Positions 13,856-25,200 of a stretch of 26,336 bases of DNA are shown piece by piece (position 1 is the stretch's first letter; each line of letters opens with the position of its first letter). Position numbers and translations under genes: made by a program. The notes beneath the pieces were generated by a model. That model was not told the origin of the DNA. It ran no database searches and saw only the letters and a list, made by a program, of their open reading frames with translations. Source of the DNA: CAYNJF01 sp964397555 (lineage in GTDB: Bacteria; Pseudomonadota; Gammaproteobacteria; Berkiellales; Berkiellaceae); the NCBI GenBank assembly GCA_964397555.1, contig CAYNJF010000033.1, forward strand, positions 1 to 26,336, given 5' to 3'.

Positions 13856-16800
13856 ATGAAGATATCTGAATTTTGCATTAAACGACCCGTCTTTGCCACG
13901 GTCATCAATTTGCTGATCGTCTTAGCCGGTGTGATGTCGTATTCGAGCTTGACCGTTCGTGAATTCCCAAAAGTCGATAAACCCGTGGTCTCGGTTTCCA
14001 CCCGGTTCAGTGGCGCCTCGGCTGAAATCATTGAAAACCAAGTCACACGTATCATTGAGGACTCGCTCACGGGCTTAGAGGGCGTCGACTACATGGCCTC
14101 TGATTCCAAAGATGAGAAAAGTGAGGTCTCCATTGTCTTTTTGCCGACTCAAGATCTTGAGTCGGCCACCAATGACGTGCGTGATCGCGTGGCTCGTGCT
14201 AAACGGTTTTTACCGCAAGACGTCGAAGATCCACTGGTGATCAAAGCCGACTCAGACTCCAATGCCATCATGTGGCTTGCGGTGTCCTCAAAAACCTTAT
14301 CCATGATGGAGTTATCCAGCCTAGTGCAAAACACCATCAAAGATAAGATTGAGATGGTCTCAGGGGTGGCCAACCTTCATGTCGTGGGTGAGCGTATCCC
14401 TTCCATGCGCGTGATGTTGGACTCGCACAAGCTAAAGTCACAAAACTTGAGCATTCAGGACGTCGCTAATGCCCTTCGCACGCAAAACGTTGAGCTGCCT
14501 TCGGGGCGAGTAGAGAGTGACTTTATTGAGTTTTCTATCTTTACCAAAACTGATTTGAAAACCGTGGCGGAGTTCGAAGATGTGATTGTGATCGAGGATC
14601 ACGATCATCTGGTTCGACTTAAAGACATCGCCAAGGTCGAAGTCGCCCCCGTCTCCACGCGCTTTCATGCTCGTTACAATGGACAGACCTCGATTGCCCT
14701 TGGGGTGGTAAAGCAATCCACCGCCAATCCTTTGGATATCTCCAATGGGGTCAAAAAGGTGCTGCCTAAGCTTGATGCCTCATTGGGCGATAGCGCGGAC
14801 ATTCTTTTGGCTTATGACTCTACTGCGGTCATCAAAAAGTCTATCCACTCTGTGTATAAGACCTTGGTGGAAGCTTTGGTGTTGGTGATCTTAGTCATTT
14901 TCCTCTTTTTACGGTCATTGCGAGCGACTCTCATCCCCATCGTCACCATCCCTATCTCGTTGATTGGGGTGCTCTCTCTTATGGCAGCTCTTGGTTTTAG
15001 TATCAACACGCTTACCTTGCTGGCCATGGTGTTGGCCATTGGCTTGGTGGTGGACGATGCGATTGTTGTCCTTGAGAACATCTATCGACATGTCGAAGAA
15101 GGCATGAAGCCCATGGATGCCGCGTTTAAAGGCATGAATGAGATAGGCTTTGCGGTCATCTCCATGACGTTAACACTCCTTGCCGTGTTCACTCCAGTGG
15201 CCTTTTCTGAGGGCGAGGTTGGTAAACTCTTTACTGAATTTGCCATCGTCTTGGCCGGTGCGGTGTTTATTTCAGGTTTTGTGGCTTTGACGCTCACGCC
15301 CATGATGTGTTCAAAACTGTTGCGAGCTGAGCACTCAACCAATACCCTGTTCGTCAAAATTGAACAAGGTTTGAATGGTCTGGCCAATGCCTATACCAAA
15401 GCCCTGAATGTGTGCCTTACTCGTAAATATTGGGTCCTTGGTGGATTTGCCGCCATTATGGTGTTGAATGCGATTACCTTTACCTCCTTAAAATCTGAGC
15501 TCGTCCCACCTGAGGATCGAGGGTTTGTCATCACCATCGGTCTTGCCCCCGAGGGCTCAGGGGTGGCCTATACCGATAAGTACGCCAAGCAAGTGGAGCA
15601 GATTTTATCCGCCAATGAAAACGTACGAGGCTTTTTCACCATCGTGGGTTACCCTTTTGTCACGCAAACCATGTCCTTTGCGTTGTTGCCTCCCCACAAG
15701 GAAAGGGACGTCACTCAAAATGAGGTGGTCGATCAGCTCAACAAAAAGCTTTGGGGCATTCCTGGCATCATGTCCTTTGCTGTCCCCCCACCAGCCTCCA
15801 TTGGTTCAGGCTCGCTGGAAGGAGCGGTTGAGTTTATCATTATGTCCCCAGAGGGATATGAGCATTTGGCTCAAATTGACCAAGCGCTCATGGCAAAGGT
15901 GCGTGAAAATCCAAACCTTTTAAACGTGCAAACCGATCTGGAGATGAACAAACCTCAGATTGAGCTCACTGTTGACCGAGATCGAGCAGGTACGCTAGGC
16001 GTGTCCATTGATGACATTGGCCACACGCTAGAAACGCTTTACTCAGGCTCCAAGGTATCCACCTACAAGAGTGGGGCTAAATTGTATGATGTCATCTTGC
16101 AATCTGAAGGTCAGTATCGAGCCAACCCATCCTCAATTGAGCAAGTGTTTGTGAAAAACCATAAAGGCGAGATGATCCAATTAAGCTCTTTGGTCTACCC
16201 TAAAGAGACCGTGGCCCCGAAGAGTCTTAATCACTTTAATAAGATGCCTTCGTTGACCGTCACGGCAAGCTTAGGTCCAGATTATTCGTTGGATGAAGCC
16301 CTGGATTATCTCGAAGCCAGCGTGAAAGAAATTTCATCCAATGTCTTTTACGATTATGGCGGCGCTTCAAGAGACTTCAAGAGAAGTTCTAGTGCACTTG
16401 CGGTGACCTTCCTTCTCGCGCTTCTTGTGATCTTCTTGGTCTTAGCGGCCCAATTTGAAAGCTTCAAACATCCTCTTGTGATCATGTTGTCCGTGCCGTG
16501 CGCGATTTTCGGGGCCTTGCTTACCCTTAAACTGACCGGCGGCTCGTTGAATGTGTTCTCACAAATTGGGTTCATCACTTTGATTGGTTTGATTACCAAG
16601 CACGGTATTTTGATTGTTGAGTTTGCCAATCAGCAATTGGATAAAACTCGATTTGAAGCGGTTAAAACAGCATGCTTGCTTCGCTTTAGACCCATTTTGA
16701 TGACGACCTTTGCCACCGTGCTTGGTGCCATGCCCTTAGCCTTGGCCACGGGCGCAGGCGCTGAAGGTCGCACGCAAATAGGTCTATCGATCGTGGGCGG

Positions 16801-16918
16801 CATGACCATTGGGACCGTCTTTACCCTCTTTGTGGTCCCGGCTATCTATCTTCTGGCCACCGACTTTGGCGTTAAAGGCAAAGTCCGACAAGGCGATAAG
16901 GACCCACAAAGCGCTTAA
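13856..16918 (+). CDS. RND (HAE1-type) multidrug efflux pump
   Basis: A 1020-residue inner-membrane pump driven by proton-motive force. It begins with the usual first helix (FCIKRPVFATVINLLIVLAG), then a large periplasmic porter/docking domain, helices 2-6 with the proton-relay aspartates D400/D401 (LVVDDAIVVLEN), a second periplasmic domain and a second helix bundle with the relay lysine K915 (TKHGILIVEFAN). The features match MexB/AcrB relatives closer to the VexB/MexF-like HAE1 group than to heavy-metal exporters, which carry different helix-4 motifs. An AAGG ribosome-binding site lies at the end of the adaptor gene. No outer-membrane channel gene follows, so a TolC-like protein encoded elsewhere is presumably used. 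Substrates cannot be read from sequence. Confidence 0.95.
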   Translation: MKISEFCIKRPVFATVINLLIVLAGVMSYSSLTVREFPKVDKPVVSVSTRFSGASAEIIENQVTRIIEDSLTGLEGVDYMASDSKDEKSEVSIVFLPTQDLESATNDVRDRVARAKRFLPQDVEDPLVIKADSDSNAIMWLAVSSKTLSMMELSSLVQNTIKDKIEMVSGVANLHVVGERIPSMRVMLDSHKLKSQNLSIQDVANALRTQNVELPSGRVESDFIEFSIFTKTDLKTVAEFEDVIVIEDHDHLVRLKDIAKVEVAPVSTRFHARYNGQTSIALGVVKQSTANPLDISNGVKKVLPKLDASLGDSADILLAYDSTAVIKKSIHSVYKTLVEALVLVILVIFLFLRSLRATLIPIVTIPISLIGVLSLMAALGFSINTLTLLAMVLAIGLVVDDAIVVLENIYRHVEEGMKPMDAAFKGMNEIGFAVISMTLTLLAVFTPVAFSEGEVGKLFTEFAIVLAGAVFISGFVALTLTPMMCSKLLRAEHSTNTLFVKIEQGLNGLANAYTKALNVCLTRKYWVLGGFAAIMVLNAITFTSLKSELVPPEDRGFVITIGLAPEGSGVAYTDKYAKQVEQILSANENVRGFFTIVGYPFVTQTMSFALLPPHKERDVTQNEVVDQLNKKLWGIPGIMSFAVPPPASIGSGSLEGAVEFIIMSPEGYEHLAQIDQALMAKVRENPNLLNVQTDLEMNKPQIELTVDRDRAGTLGVSIDDIGHTLETLYSGSKVSTYKSGAKLYDVILQSEGQYRANPSSIEQVFVKNHKGEMIQLSSLVYPKETVAPKSLNHFNKMPSLTVTASLGPDYSLDEALDYLEASVKEISSNVFYDYGGASRDFKRSSSALAVTFLLALLVIFLVLAAQFESFKHPLVIMLSVPCAIFGALLTLKLTGGSLNVFSQIGFITLIGLITKHGILIVEFANQQLDKTRFEAVKTACLLRFRPILMTTFATVLGAMPLALATGAGAEGRTQIGLSIVGGMTIGTVFTLFVVPAIYLLATDFGVKGKVRQGDKDPQSA

Positions 16919-16925
16919 GGCGCTC

Positions 16926-16950
16926 CAGAGCAGGCTCAAGGCCTGCTCTG
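16926..16950 (+). terminator. Hairpin after the RND pump gene
   Basis: CAGAGCAGGC pairs perfectly with GCCTGCTCTG (10 bp) around TCAAG, 7 bp past the pump stop codon. The following bases are only mildly T-rich, so this may be a weak terminator or an mRNA 3' stabiliser, with the motif hairpin near 17031-17059 acting as the true stop. Confidence 0.55.
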
Positions 16951-17030
16951 CTCCTCACTTTACCCAAGCCATTTCATCCAATCATTTATCTTATTGATAT
17001 CATTATGTATTTTTAATAAGCAGTTGCTGA

Positions 17031-17085
17031 TGAGCCGATTAGGGACCTTAATCGGCTCAAATTTTTGTGTTTTTTGAGCCGATTA
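17031..17085. promoter_or_regulatory. Three alternating copies of an 11-bp motif before the Fic relic
   Basis: TGAGCCGATTA occurs at 17031-17041 and 17075-17085, and its reverse complement TAATCGGCTCA at 17049-17059. The third copy runs into the ATG at 17085. Copies 1 and 2 form an 11-bp stem with a 7-nt loop followed by a T-rich run (17061-17075), so the same bases could also act as a rightward intrinsic terminator for the RND transcript. The array placed over a start codon looks like an operator set. Confidence 0.6.
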
Positions 17086-17331
17086 TGAGTTATCAGTGGC
17101 TCATGAGACCTTTACATTGGCAACTACCAATAAAGTCATCAAGCGGATGATGAGAGCGGGACTGCATGGCTTTGAAGGAGGCATGAGCCCAAATCCACCA
17201 AGATTGCAGATACCTCCAAAGCCACAGCCACCAGAGACATTCAAAGCTTGGTGGCTTTAGGTCTTTTTATTCCACAAGGCCAAGGCAGAGCCACACACTA
17301 CAGGCTGCAGTTAGGCTCCTTTGTGATATGA
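17085..17331 (+). pseudogene. Frameshifted, internally deleted relic of a Fic-family gene
   Basis: Two reading frames together give the C-terminal winged-helix tail typical of DUF4172-type Fic proteins. The first (about 17114-17179) reads TNKVIKRMMRAGLHGFEGG then MS; after a small deletion the second (about 17199-17331) reads TKIADTSKATATRDIQSL, then VALGLFIPQGQGRATHYRL, ending LQLGSFVI and TGA at 17329-17331. A possible original N-terminus, MSYQW from the ATG at 17085, resembles the start of such proteins but lies in a third frame, implying loss of the whole catalytic core, including the HPFx(D/E)GN(G/K)R motif that would transfer AMP. The product would be non-functional. Confidence 0.78.
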
Positions 17332-17346
17332 CCTTAGTGTCTTTAA

Positions 17347-17937
17347 TCAATGTTTAACTTGACTAGGCTTTAAGACAATGGTGTCCTCAATCACTTTGAC
17401 CTGTAAGGGGCCATCAAAGTCGTACTTTTCAGCCTTCTCGTCGTCCATCGGCTCTCCATCGCAAGGATAGCCAACCAACAGAGGTTGAATGAAGCCTTCG
17501 TTGTTATCGATAAGAATGGTGACAATCTCTTCATTGGGCTCAAGTAGCCCATCTTGAACCTCACCAAACCAAGCCAGAAAATCCTCTTGTTGTTCAAACA
17601 GCGGCATAAATTCCGAGATATCCAAAAAGACATGCGCTTGCATCTTTGATTTAAGCTCGTTAGCCCACCCTTGGCAATAATCCACGACCTCTTTAGGGAA
17701 CATCGCTTTAAGTTTTTCTAAACCGGCATCCAAGCGAGTGATAGCCTCTTCTTGGGTGAGTGTGAAAAGATAGGCTTCGATGCCCTCTTCTTCTTCCCAG
17801 GTTAAGTATTTAAGCTCACTACCAACAAACATGGCAGCCATCAGCATGGGGATGCCGTTATGGCCCTCGCCAATGCAGTGCTGAGCACTTTGATAGTCCG
17901 ATTCGGTGTGGGTGACAAGATAACAACGATTTAACAA
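17347..17937 (-). CDS. Hypothetical acidic protein, 196 aa
   Basis: A soluble, acidic protein without signal peptide or membrane helix. The N-terminus MLNRCYLVTHT and the following IPMLMAAMF stretch faintly recall small DUF7822-like proteins that start with an NRSYLY-type motif; this is a weak impression. A Trp/Glu-rich segment (LTWEEEEGIEAYLF) and a central helical part follow, then a beta-rich acidic C-terminus with GYPCDGEPMDDEKAEKYDFD. The start is TTG, the only plausible start codon near the 5' end of the frame, preceded by AGGGGA. The gene begins 9 bp after the alpha/beta-hydrolase-OsmC gene, so the two form an operon. Function unknown. Confidence 0.7.
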   Translation of the reverse strand: MLNRCYLVTHTESDYQSAQHCIGEGHNGIPMLMAAMFVGSELKYLTWEEEEGIEAYLFTLTQEEAITRLDAGLEKLKAMFPKEVVDYCQGWANELKSKMQAHVFLDISEFMPLFEQQEDFLAWFGEVQDGLLEPNEEIVTILIDNNEGFIQPLLVGYPCDGEPMDDEKAEKYDFDGPLQVKVIEDTIVLKPSQVKH

Positions 17938-17946
17938 AGGGATCCC

Positions 17947-19149
17947 CTACTCAACGGTGGTTTTGACTTCAATCTCATTATGGAGCGTGCGATGAACTGG
18001 GCACTTATCCGCAATCTGCTGGATCTTTGCTTTTAGCTCATCACTCACCTCTTCGAGTATGGTAATTTTTTTGTGCATAATGTCAATTTTTGAGCTCTCT
18101 GACTCACAATCAACGCAGTCCTGGCTATGATCTTTGGTGTGCGTCAACGTAATCGTCATCTCAGGCAGCTTTATTTTTTTAAACTTGGCATAGACATGCA
18201 AAGTCATCGCAGAGCATGTTCCAAGCGCACTCAAGAGCTGCTCGTACGGGTTGGGCCCTAAGTCTAACCCGCCTACGGAGGTAGGCTCATCGGCCACCCA
18301 ATGATGATGGTGAGTGTAAACGTTTTGAGTGAATCCATCTTGGACTTCGATCTGAACTTGACCTGGCTCTAAGGTGGGTCGTTGGATGGTGGTATCCACA
18401 TACCGAGTCACCCAGCTTGAGAGTATGTTGGCGCAGTACTCAGCATCTTCAATCTTGGATAAGAGATGATCGGCTTTATCCAACGTGATAAAACTTTTGG
18501 GATGCATGGCGTTGGTGTATATCATTTGTGCCTCATCGATGGAGACGGTTTCATCCAAGGGCGAGTGCATCACCAAAAGAGCCGCTTTGATCTTCTTAAT
18601 TTTGCCCTGAAGTTCGAAGGCCTTCAAATCATCCACAAATTGCTTTTTAATCAAAAAGGGTCGACCCGCTAAAGACACTTTGGCTTGTCCTTTGGTTTCA
18701 ATATCCTCTTCGTGACCATCAAAGTGATGCAGCAAATGCTGAGTGTTGGATGGGGCCCCCATGGTGGCTACCGCTTTGATTGAGGGAAGATGCTCTGCGG
18801 CCGCCAACACGGCCGCCCCACCTAAACTATGGCCCACTAAGATGCTCGGTGTGGCGTATTGTTCGGATAAAAACCGACAAGCGCTGACTAAGTCTTGCAC
18901 ATTGGTGGAAAAGTTGGACTCTGAGAACTCCCCCTCACTCATGCCAATGCCGGTAAAATCAAAACGTAAGGTGCTTATGCCTAATTTGGCTAAGGAGGCG
19001 CAAATGACACGGGCCGCTCGAATGTCTTTTGAGCACGTAAAGCAATGGGCAAAGAGCGCATATTGACCTGTGTTGAGATGGCTCTTTTCGAGCACGCCTT
19101 TGAGGGTAATGTGTTGCTCATTGGTAAACTCGACCGGGATGGATTGCAT
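17947..19149 (-). CDS. Bifunctional alpha/beta hydrolase - OsmC fusion protein
   Basis: Residues 1-250 form an alpha/beta hydrolase with the nucleophile elbow GHSLGG (S108), acid D199 (HSPLDE) and H228 (KADHLL); the early AHCFTCSKD segment fits the oxyanion region. Residues 260-400 form an OsmC/Ohr-like domain with the two redox cysteines C312 (GTCSAMTL) and C383 (DKCPVHR), which in this family reduce organic hydroperoxides. This fusion is a known architecture in proteobacteria; it has been proposed to link ester hydrolysis to peroxide removal, but the physiological substrate is not established. The protein is cytoplasmic. GGAAG lies just before the ATG. It heads an operon with the 196-residue gene, 66 bp downstream of the giant gene on the same strand. 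Confidence 0.94.
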   Translation of the reverse strand: MQSIPVEFTNEQHITLKGVLEKSHLNTGQYALFAHCFTCSKDIRAARVICASLAKLGISTLRFDFTGIGMSEGEFSESNFSTNVQDLVSACRFLSEQYATPSILVGHSLGGAAVLAAAEHLPSIKAVATMGAPSNTQHLLHHFDGHEEDIETKGQAKVSLAGRPFLIKKQFVDDLKAFELQGKIKKIKAALLVMHSPLDETVSIDEAQMIYTNAMHPKSFITLDKADHLLSKIEDAEYCANILSSWVTRYVDTTIQRPTLEPGQVQIEVQDGFTQNVYTHHHHWVADEPTSVGGLDLGPNPYEQLLSALGTCSAMTLHVYAKFKKIKLPEMTITLTHTKDHSQDCVDCESESSKIDIMHKKITILEEVSDELKAKIQQIADKCPVHRTLHNEIEVKTTVE

Positions 19150-19215
19150 GCGTCTTCCTTGACCATAAATAATAGGAGACTATCGCAAAAGTCATCACTT
19201 AGCCACCTACCATGA

Positions 19216-22200
19216 TTAGAACATCTCGGTGTTCGCCCCGGGTATCTCGATGTCTTGCATTGGCTGCATCGTTGGTTCGTTGGCCGCTTTCGTGCTCAAG
19301 GTTAATTCATCATTGGAAGCTTGTGTATCGTTGGTAAGCCCTTGAAGTGCTCCTTCTTCATGGATCATATCCCCAAGCGATAAGGCGATGTCGCCAATGG
19401 TTCCGAGGGTACCGTTGTTCATGGTATAAGTGGCGGTACCATAGAGCAGGCCGGCTTCTAACCGTTCCCCATGCCAATTCGATTGCAAGTCAATGGATTT
19501 AATTTGAGCATCGGTCAATGAGAGCAGCTCATCCACCGACGATACCCCATCGCTATTGCTGTCTTGCCACACATAAAAATCATGAAATCGCTGGTCGTTG
19601 GCGTCCAGTGTGCCGTCTTGGTTGCTGTCGTAGGCAAGAGCCAGCCCGTGTAAGTCGGTAAGTGCATCGGGGTGATGATAGGCAAACGCATACTCATCGA
19701 TCCCGTCGACTTGCCCGTTTTGATTGTCATCGAGCACTAAAATGGCATCGTCCGGGCCAACCCATGAGATTTGTCGTACTTCATCGCCCACCAACACATG
19801 AACATCGCTTTGACTGTAATGAATCAACTCAAAGCCATCGGCGTCTAAATCAAAGATAACCGGCGGTATGACTCCAAACTCAAAAGCACCTGCATCTGGC
19901 TGGTTGACGTAGGAAGCTCCTCTTTGGTCCGAAGTTTCATCAATGCTCCCTTGTGGACCTGCCAAACCTGCATCAATGGCCAGCGCCCCTGCAATCAGCG
20001 GGATAGTAAAGGTCTGCCCACCTTGATCGCTCACCCCAGGATTGTCAGTACCAAACTCCGTTTGAGCATCACTGCTAAGGAAACCGAGATCATCTATAAT
20101 GCCAGATAAATCACTGGTATCCCCATTTTGGATAATGTTATTCGACCCTTTTATGCTGGTTGGTGATGTGCTTTGGATTTGAGCCCCATCATTGGAGGCC
20201 GATCCATTGAGGATAATCGAACTATCAATGGTTAAATCCGATATGTTGCTGAATAAGTTGCCACCAGAGAACGACGTACTTATGTCGTTGCTGGTGTTAG
20301 ACGCAAGCGTTGAGTTTCGAATGAATGCGGTGGGATCATTCGAACCTGAAATATGAACTCCCCCTCCGCCATCACCAGATCGATTGCCTGCCACGGTTGA
20401 ATTAATCAACTCAAAATTCGAAGATACCTGGATCCCGCCACCCAAGCTTCCATTGCTGGTCGCAGAATTTCCACTGATGGTTGAGTTCACGATGGATAAC
20501 TCACCTAATGCGCTTATGCCGCCCCCGTTGGCTTGGGCGCGATTGTTTTCAAGGGTTACGTTGGTTAAGTTAATAACTGTACCTGCATCACCAAAAATAG
20601 CCCCCCCATTACCCTGTGCTTGATTATCAATAAAGGTTGATTCTTCAATATTTAATTCACCATCGACGACCAAGATTGAGCCACCATTACCATCTTCATT
20701 TCCAAAGACTTCACGTCCACTACCAAAGGTAATGTTACGAATTAACGAGGCGCCACTGTCCACATCGAACGTGATGTGTCTGTGCTGCCCCCCGTTGGTG
20801 CCAATGAAGGTGTCCCCTACCCCAATGAGGTTGACCGCATTCGTAAAGACAAGATCAGATGAGAGGGGATAAAACATCTCTGGCAGCAGTAAAGTCTCTT
20901 GGGAGGTTGACTGGTTCGCAACCATCACCGCCTCGCCTAACGATAAGAAACCATCATTGAGATTAATCGCATCCGAGCTAGTATTGATGCCAACTCGAAA
21001 ATTGATGGCATCAAAAAAAGGTGGGTTAACACCATCGCTGACGTTGAATTCGACTTGGCCTGATGCATCATCGCCTTGGACCGCCTCGGTCGTCAAATAG
21101 GTGATTCGATTGTCGTTGATATCCTGCTGGGTAAAAGAGTCGCCACTTTGAAGCAATACGCCATCTCGATACAAAAAGCCCTCGATAAATCCGGAATCAC
21201 CCGCCGCGTAGGTCTCGATGGTATAGGTAATCGTCTGATTGTCTGGATCCGAGAAATTTAATTGATTGTTCGTGACCAAAACCTCAGTGCGATTGACCCC
21301 GTCGTTGAGGCCATAGACATCTTGAACCACGAGCTTTTCAATCGGCTCATTAACATCAACAACATTCACAGAAATACTTACATCAGCGGTGAAAAGCCCT
21401 ACTGATGGCTGATTATTAAAGACATTGACAACAAGTTCATAAATGTTATCCGCACCCACGTCCATTGGGCTCTCAAAATCCGGGGTCATGTTAAACATCA
21501 ACTCGCCAGTCTGAGAATCTAGTTGAAAAAAGCTCCCATCAGCTGACCCAAGAGAGTCTATTCCGTACTCGGTTCCCACTTCCGTAACCCCTCCACCTGG
21601 GTTGGTGATCCCGAGATCAAAGACAAAGGTCCCACTTTGCTCTTCAATAAAGATGCTCTCATTCGCAAGTACCACGATCGGCTGATTCACTGAAGAATCT
21701 TCAATGCCTAAAAACTCAAAGGCGCCACTGTCGGGTGAGACCACGCCATCACCGTTGCCATCCGCTCGCTCAAATCCTCTTTGATCACTATCTAGTGTCG
21801 AGTTGCTTTGGTCAATGGCTGTGGCGCCAGCCACCAAGGCTAAAGTCGGTGTAGGCCCGCCATTGTCTTGGAGCACATTCGTGCCAAATTCACTTAGAAA
21901 GTTACTGACAGTAACGTTTGATGGGTCGTCAATGTTACCTGCCCCAAAATTATCAACCCCCACGCTGACCACATTATTGGAACCATTGACGTCACCTGAG
22001 GCGACAAAATTGGGTCGATTACCGTTACCAATAATCACTGAATTATTTACATTCCCGTCTGCTAATATATTGAGAACAACGTCCTGGTTTTGATTCACAA
22101 AAGTTGAGCTTTCAAGGTTGATGGCACCTAATTCATGTTGAACTTCACTGAAGGTATTGTTCTCATAAAACGTTGAATTACTGATGGTCGAGGAAGCAGA

Positions 22201-25200
22201 GGTGGCGCTATAGAAGGTAAATTGCCCTTGGTTGTTGGTAAGCGTCGACCCATTTAACGTGGTTATGCCCGATGACTGATTATTAATCGTTGTAAAGCTT
22301 GCCAAATTTGAATGAATAAACGTATTGTTAATGATAGTCTGTCCGTTGCCCGCAGTGCTAATGACAGAGCTCGCATTGACACCATTTCCATGAATTTCAC
22401 TGTCATTGATTTCAAGCTGACCATTAAAATTTAAAACCGCGGCGCCTGATTGGCCAGAACCACCCTCAATGATGAGGTCGTTAATCACCGCATCAGAGCC
22501 GGTTAGGACTTGAAATACCCGAGCTCCTGCTGCACTGGCATCAATGATGGTTTCATCGGCGCCTTGGAAGGTTATTTGATGATTGACGTTATCGACATCC
22601 AAATCTCCACTGAGTGGGGTATTATCAACCCCTGGGATGTCCAATACGTAGGTTCCGTCCTCTAGAAGTATAATCGAGGCCTTGTCACTTTGATTCGCGG
22701 TAAACAGAGCCTCTCTTAAACTTAGCGTACCATCGTTAAAATCGACATCATCCTCAAAGGTATTGACCCCTATTTGAATGTTTAGATCAATGCCGGAGAC
22801 GGTATTTTCTCCATCGGATACACTCAGTGTTGCAGTATCCGTGATCATGCCTGGCGTATCGGAGAGATAAAAAACAAGACCATCAATGATTTGTTGTTGC
22901 GTAAATTGCATGACCGGAGTGCCTTCTCCCCCGTCAACCAGTCTAAATTCACCCTGTCCCGGTGAGGTCTCTACGGTATAGGTAAGCTCTGGAGCAGAGC
23001 TTTCAAAAAATAAGATATTCTCACTTAAAAAGATCTCAGTTGGATTTTCACCATCATGCAGACCGTATAAATCAGTTAACACCTGTTGAGTGGGTGCCAA
23101 GTCACCGTCCTCGACGGTCACTGTTGCCGTATTATCACGAATGCTGCCACCGATAGGATTGGATAAAACCACATCGAAGGTTTCAGTGGGCTCTTCAAGG
23201 CGATCGTTGACTAGATTAATCGTGATGGTTTTTTGGACTTCACCGGGGTCAAACATAAGGGTACCAGATTGGGCTTCAAAGTCGTCTTGCGCCACAGCTT
23301 GACCATCATTTAACGTAAAATCAACGCTGACTTGATTGGAAGGGTTGCCGGATCGAAAGACGGTGACGGTGGCCTGTTCATCATCCTCATTGACACTGAT
23401 GTCTTGAGCAAAAAATTCCACTGGGCCATCGTCATCGAGAATAATGACATTACCTTGATTGACAACCACATCTCGAGACCCTGCGCCATTGACACTCGCC
23501 GTCACGATGAAAGTCTCAACCCCCTCAATGGATCCTTCTTCCATTGGGTTGTCATCGATAATGGGGACAAGGACCGTTCGTGATCCAGACTCTCCAGCCC
23601 TGTAGGTGAGTGATGCTGGGGCTTGAGGACCAAAATCACTCCCAAGGGTGGCAGAACCATTTAGATAATTAAATGAGACGGTGGTATCCGCATCAAGTGG
23701 ATTATCTAGGCTTACGACTAAGCGCACAAAACCGTCGCCTTCTTCAACAGTGGCATCTTCAATGGTCACGGTTGCTCGATCATCATCCACAATCGTGATC
23801 TGCTGTTGGGGGTTGATAATTTGTAAGGTAGGATCATCGGTCGAAAGATTGACGATAAGAGACTCTAATTGCTCGACAGTCATATCGTTGATGATGGGAA
23901 TGGTGTCAAAAAAAGTGACTTGAGTCTCAAATGGGTCAAAGGTTAAGTTAAATTCATCACCATTAAAATCAAGGCCATCAATCGCCGTGTCTGATTCCAA
24001 TCGAAAATCAAACCTTTGAAAGCGGTTGACGCCAATAGAGCGCTCAAACACCAACTCAAGGGCCCCTTGCGCCTCATTGACACTGACACTGGCAACCGTT
24101 AAGACAGGAAGCTCATCTTCTTCAAGAATGGTAATGGTGGCTCTGTCACTTAAGTCAACGTCTCGACCACTTAAGTCAGTCATGGCAGAAAGTGACAAGC
24201 TAACAAACTCCGTCTCTTCAAGCTCATCGTCATTGATAATATCAATTGAAACCGTCGCTGTTTTTGTCCCTGCCGCAAAAAAGGCGACTTGTGGTTCACT
24301 GTTGACATCAGATTCTGGAAAAGCAGGGTTGATCCGGCCAGGTTCTGGCTCAACTAAAATCTCCACATCAATGTCAAAAGCATTGGAAAGACTCAAGGTT
24401 ACTTGCGCTTGTCCATCGGCTTCACTGACAATAACATCTTCCATGGTTACCACCACCGAGTCGTTATCCACGATGAACAGCTCTTGGGCATTATCGTTGA
24501 TAACAGCCCCTTGGGCATCCCGTATGATCACCACAATACTTTCAGTGGCCTCATTAATGTCATCGTCCGTGATGGGTATGCTAAAGGATTGTTTCAAATC
24601 ACTTTGCGCGAAAACGAGCGTACTTTCAGTCGTCGTATAATCCTCGCCAGGGGTAGCTTCATTGAGCACTGCAGCGGGAATGTTTAAAACTTGCGTCGTT
24701 ATACTCAGCTGACCAGATTGGTTGCCCTCCTTGTAAACATCAAAAAGGGCGGCAACGTCCCCTTCAGATATCGTTTGGTCAAAAATAAGAAATTGGTTGG
24801 GACCAAACGCTTCCTCGTCGTCATCAATGATGCTAACTAGGCCACCTTCGAACTGAAGCGTTCTAGTCCCACTGGGTGTCACGTTATTGGAGGGTTGAAT
24901 AAAAAACTCTTCCGCATTGCCTTCGATAAACTCGCGAAGATCATCATCCACGATATCAAAAGTGGCCGTTTGGGTTTGAGGGCTCGGAGCATTAGCTTCA
25001 AAGGTAACCTGTTTGATGCTGTTTTCAAAATCGAGCCCTGCTGTTGCTGACTGTGACATGGGCTCTAAATTGACGGTTAACGGAATATCCAAGGTCCCTG
25101 TTAAAGTCACGTTAACTTGGACGGTGCCATCCTTTTCAGAGACCACGGTAGGTTCGACTCGAATTCGAGCTACGTCATCATCGAAAAGGTTGGTCGTGAT

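Noticed and set aside
13856..16918. Heavy-metal (CusA/CzcA-type) assignment of the RND pump
   Set aside because: The helix-4 DD motif and overall sequence follow the HAE1 drug-efflux pattern, and no metal-binding adaptor features are present.
24026..24640. A 204-codon frame on the + strand opposite the giant gene
   Set aside because: Ser/Thr/Val-rich low-complexity shadow of the repetitive Calx-beta coding strand, without a plausible start site.
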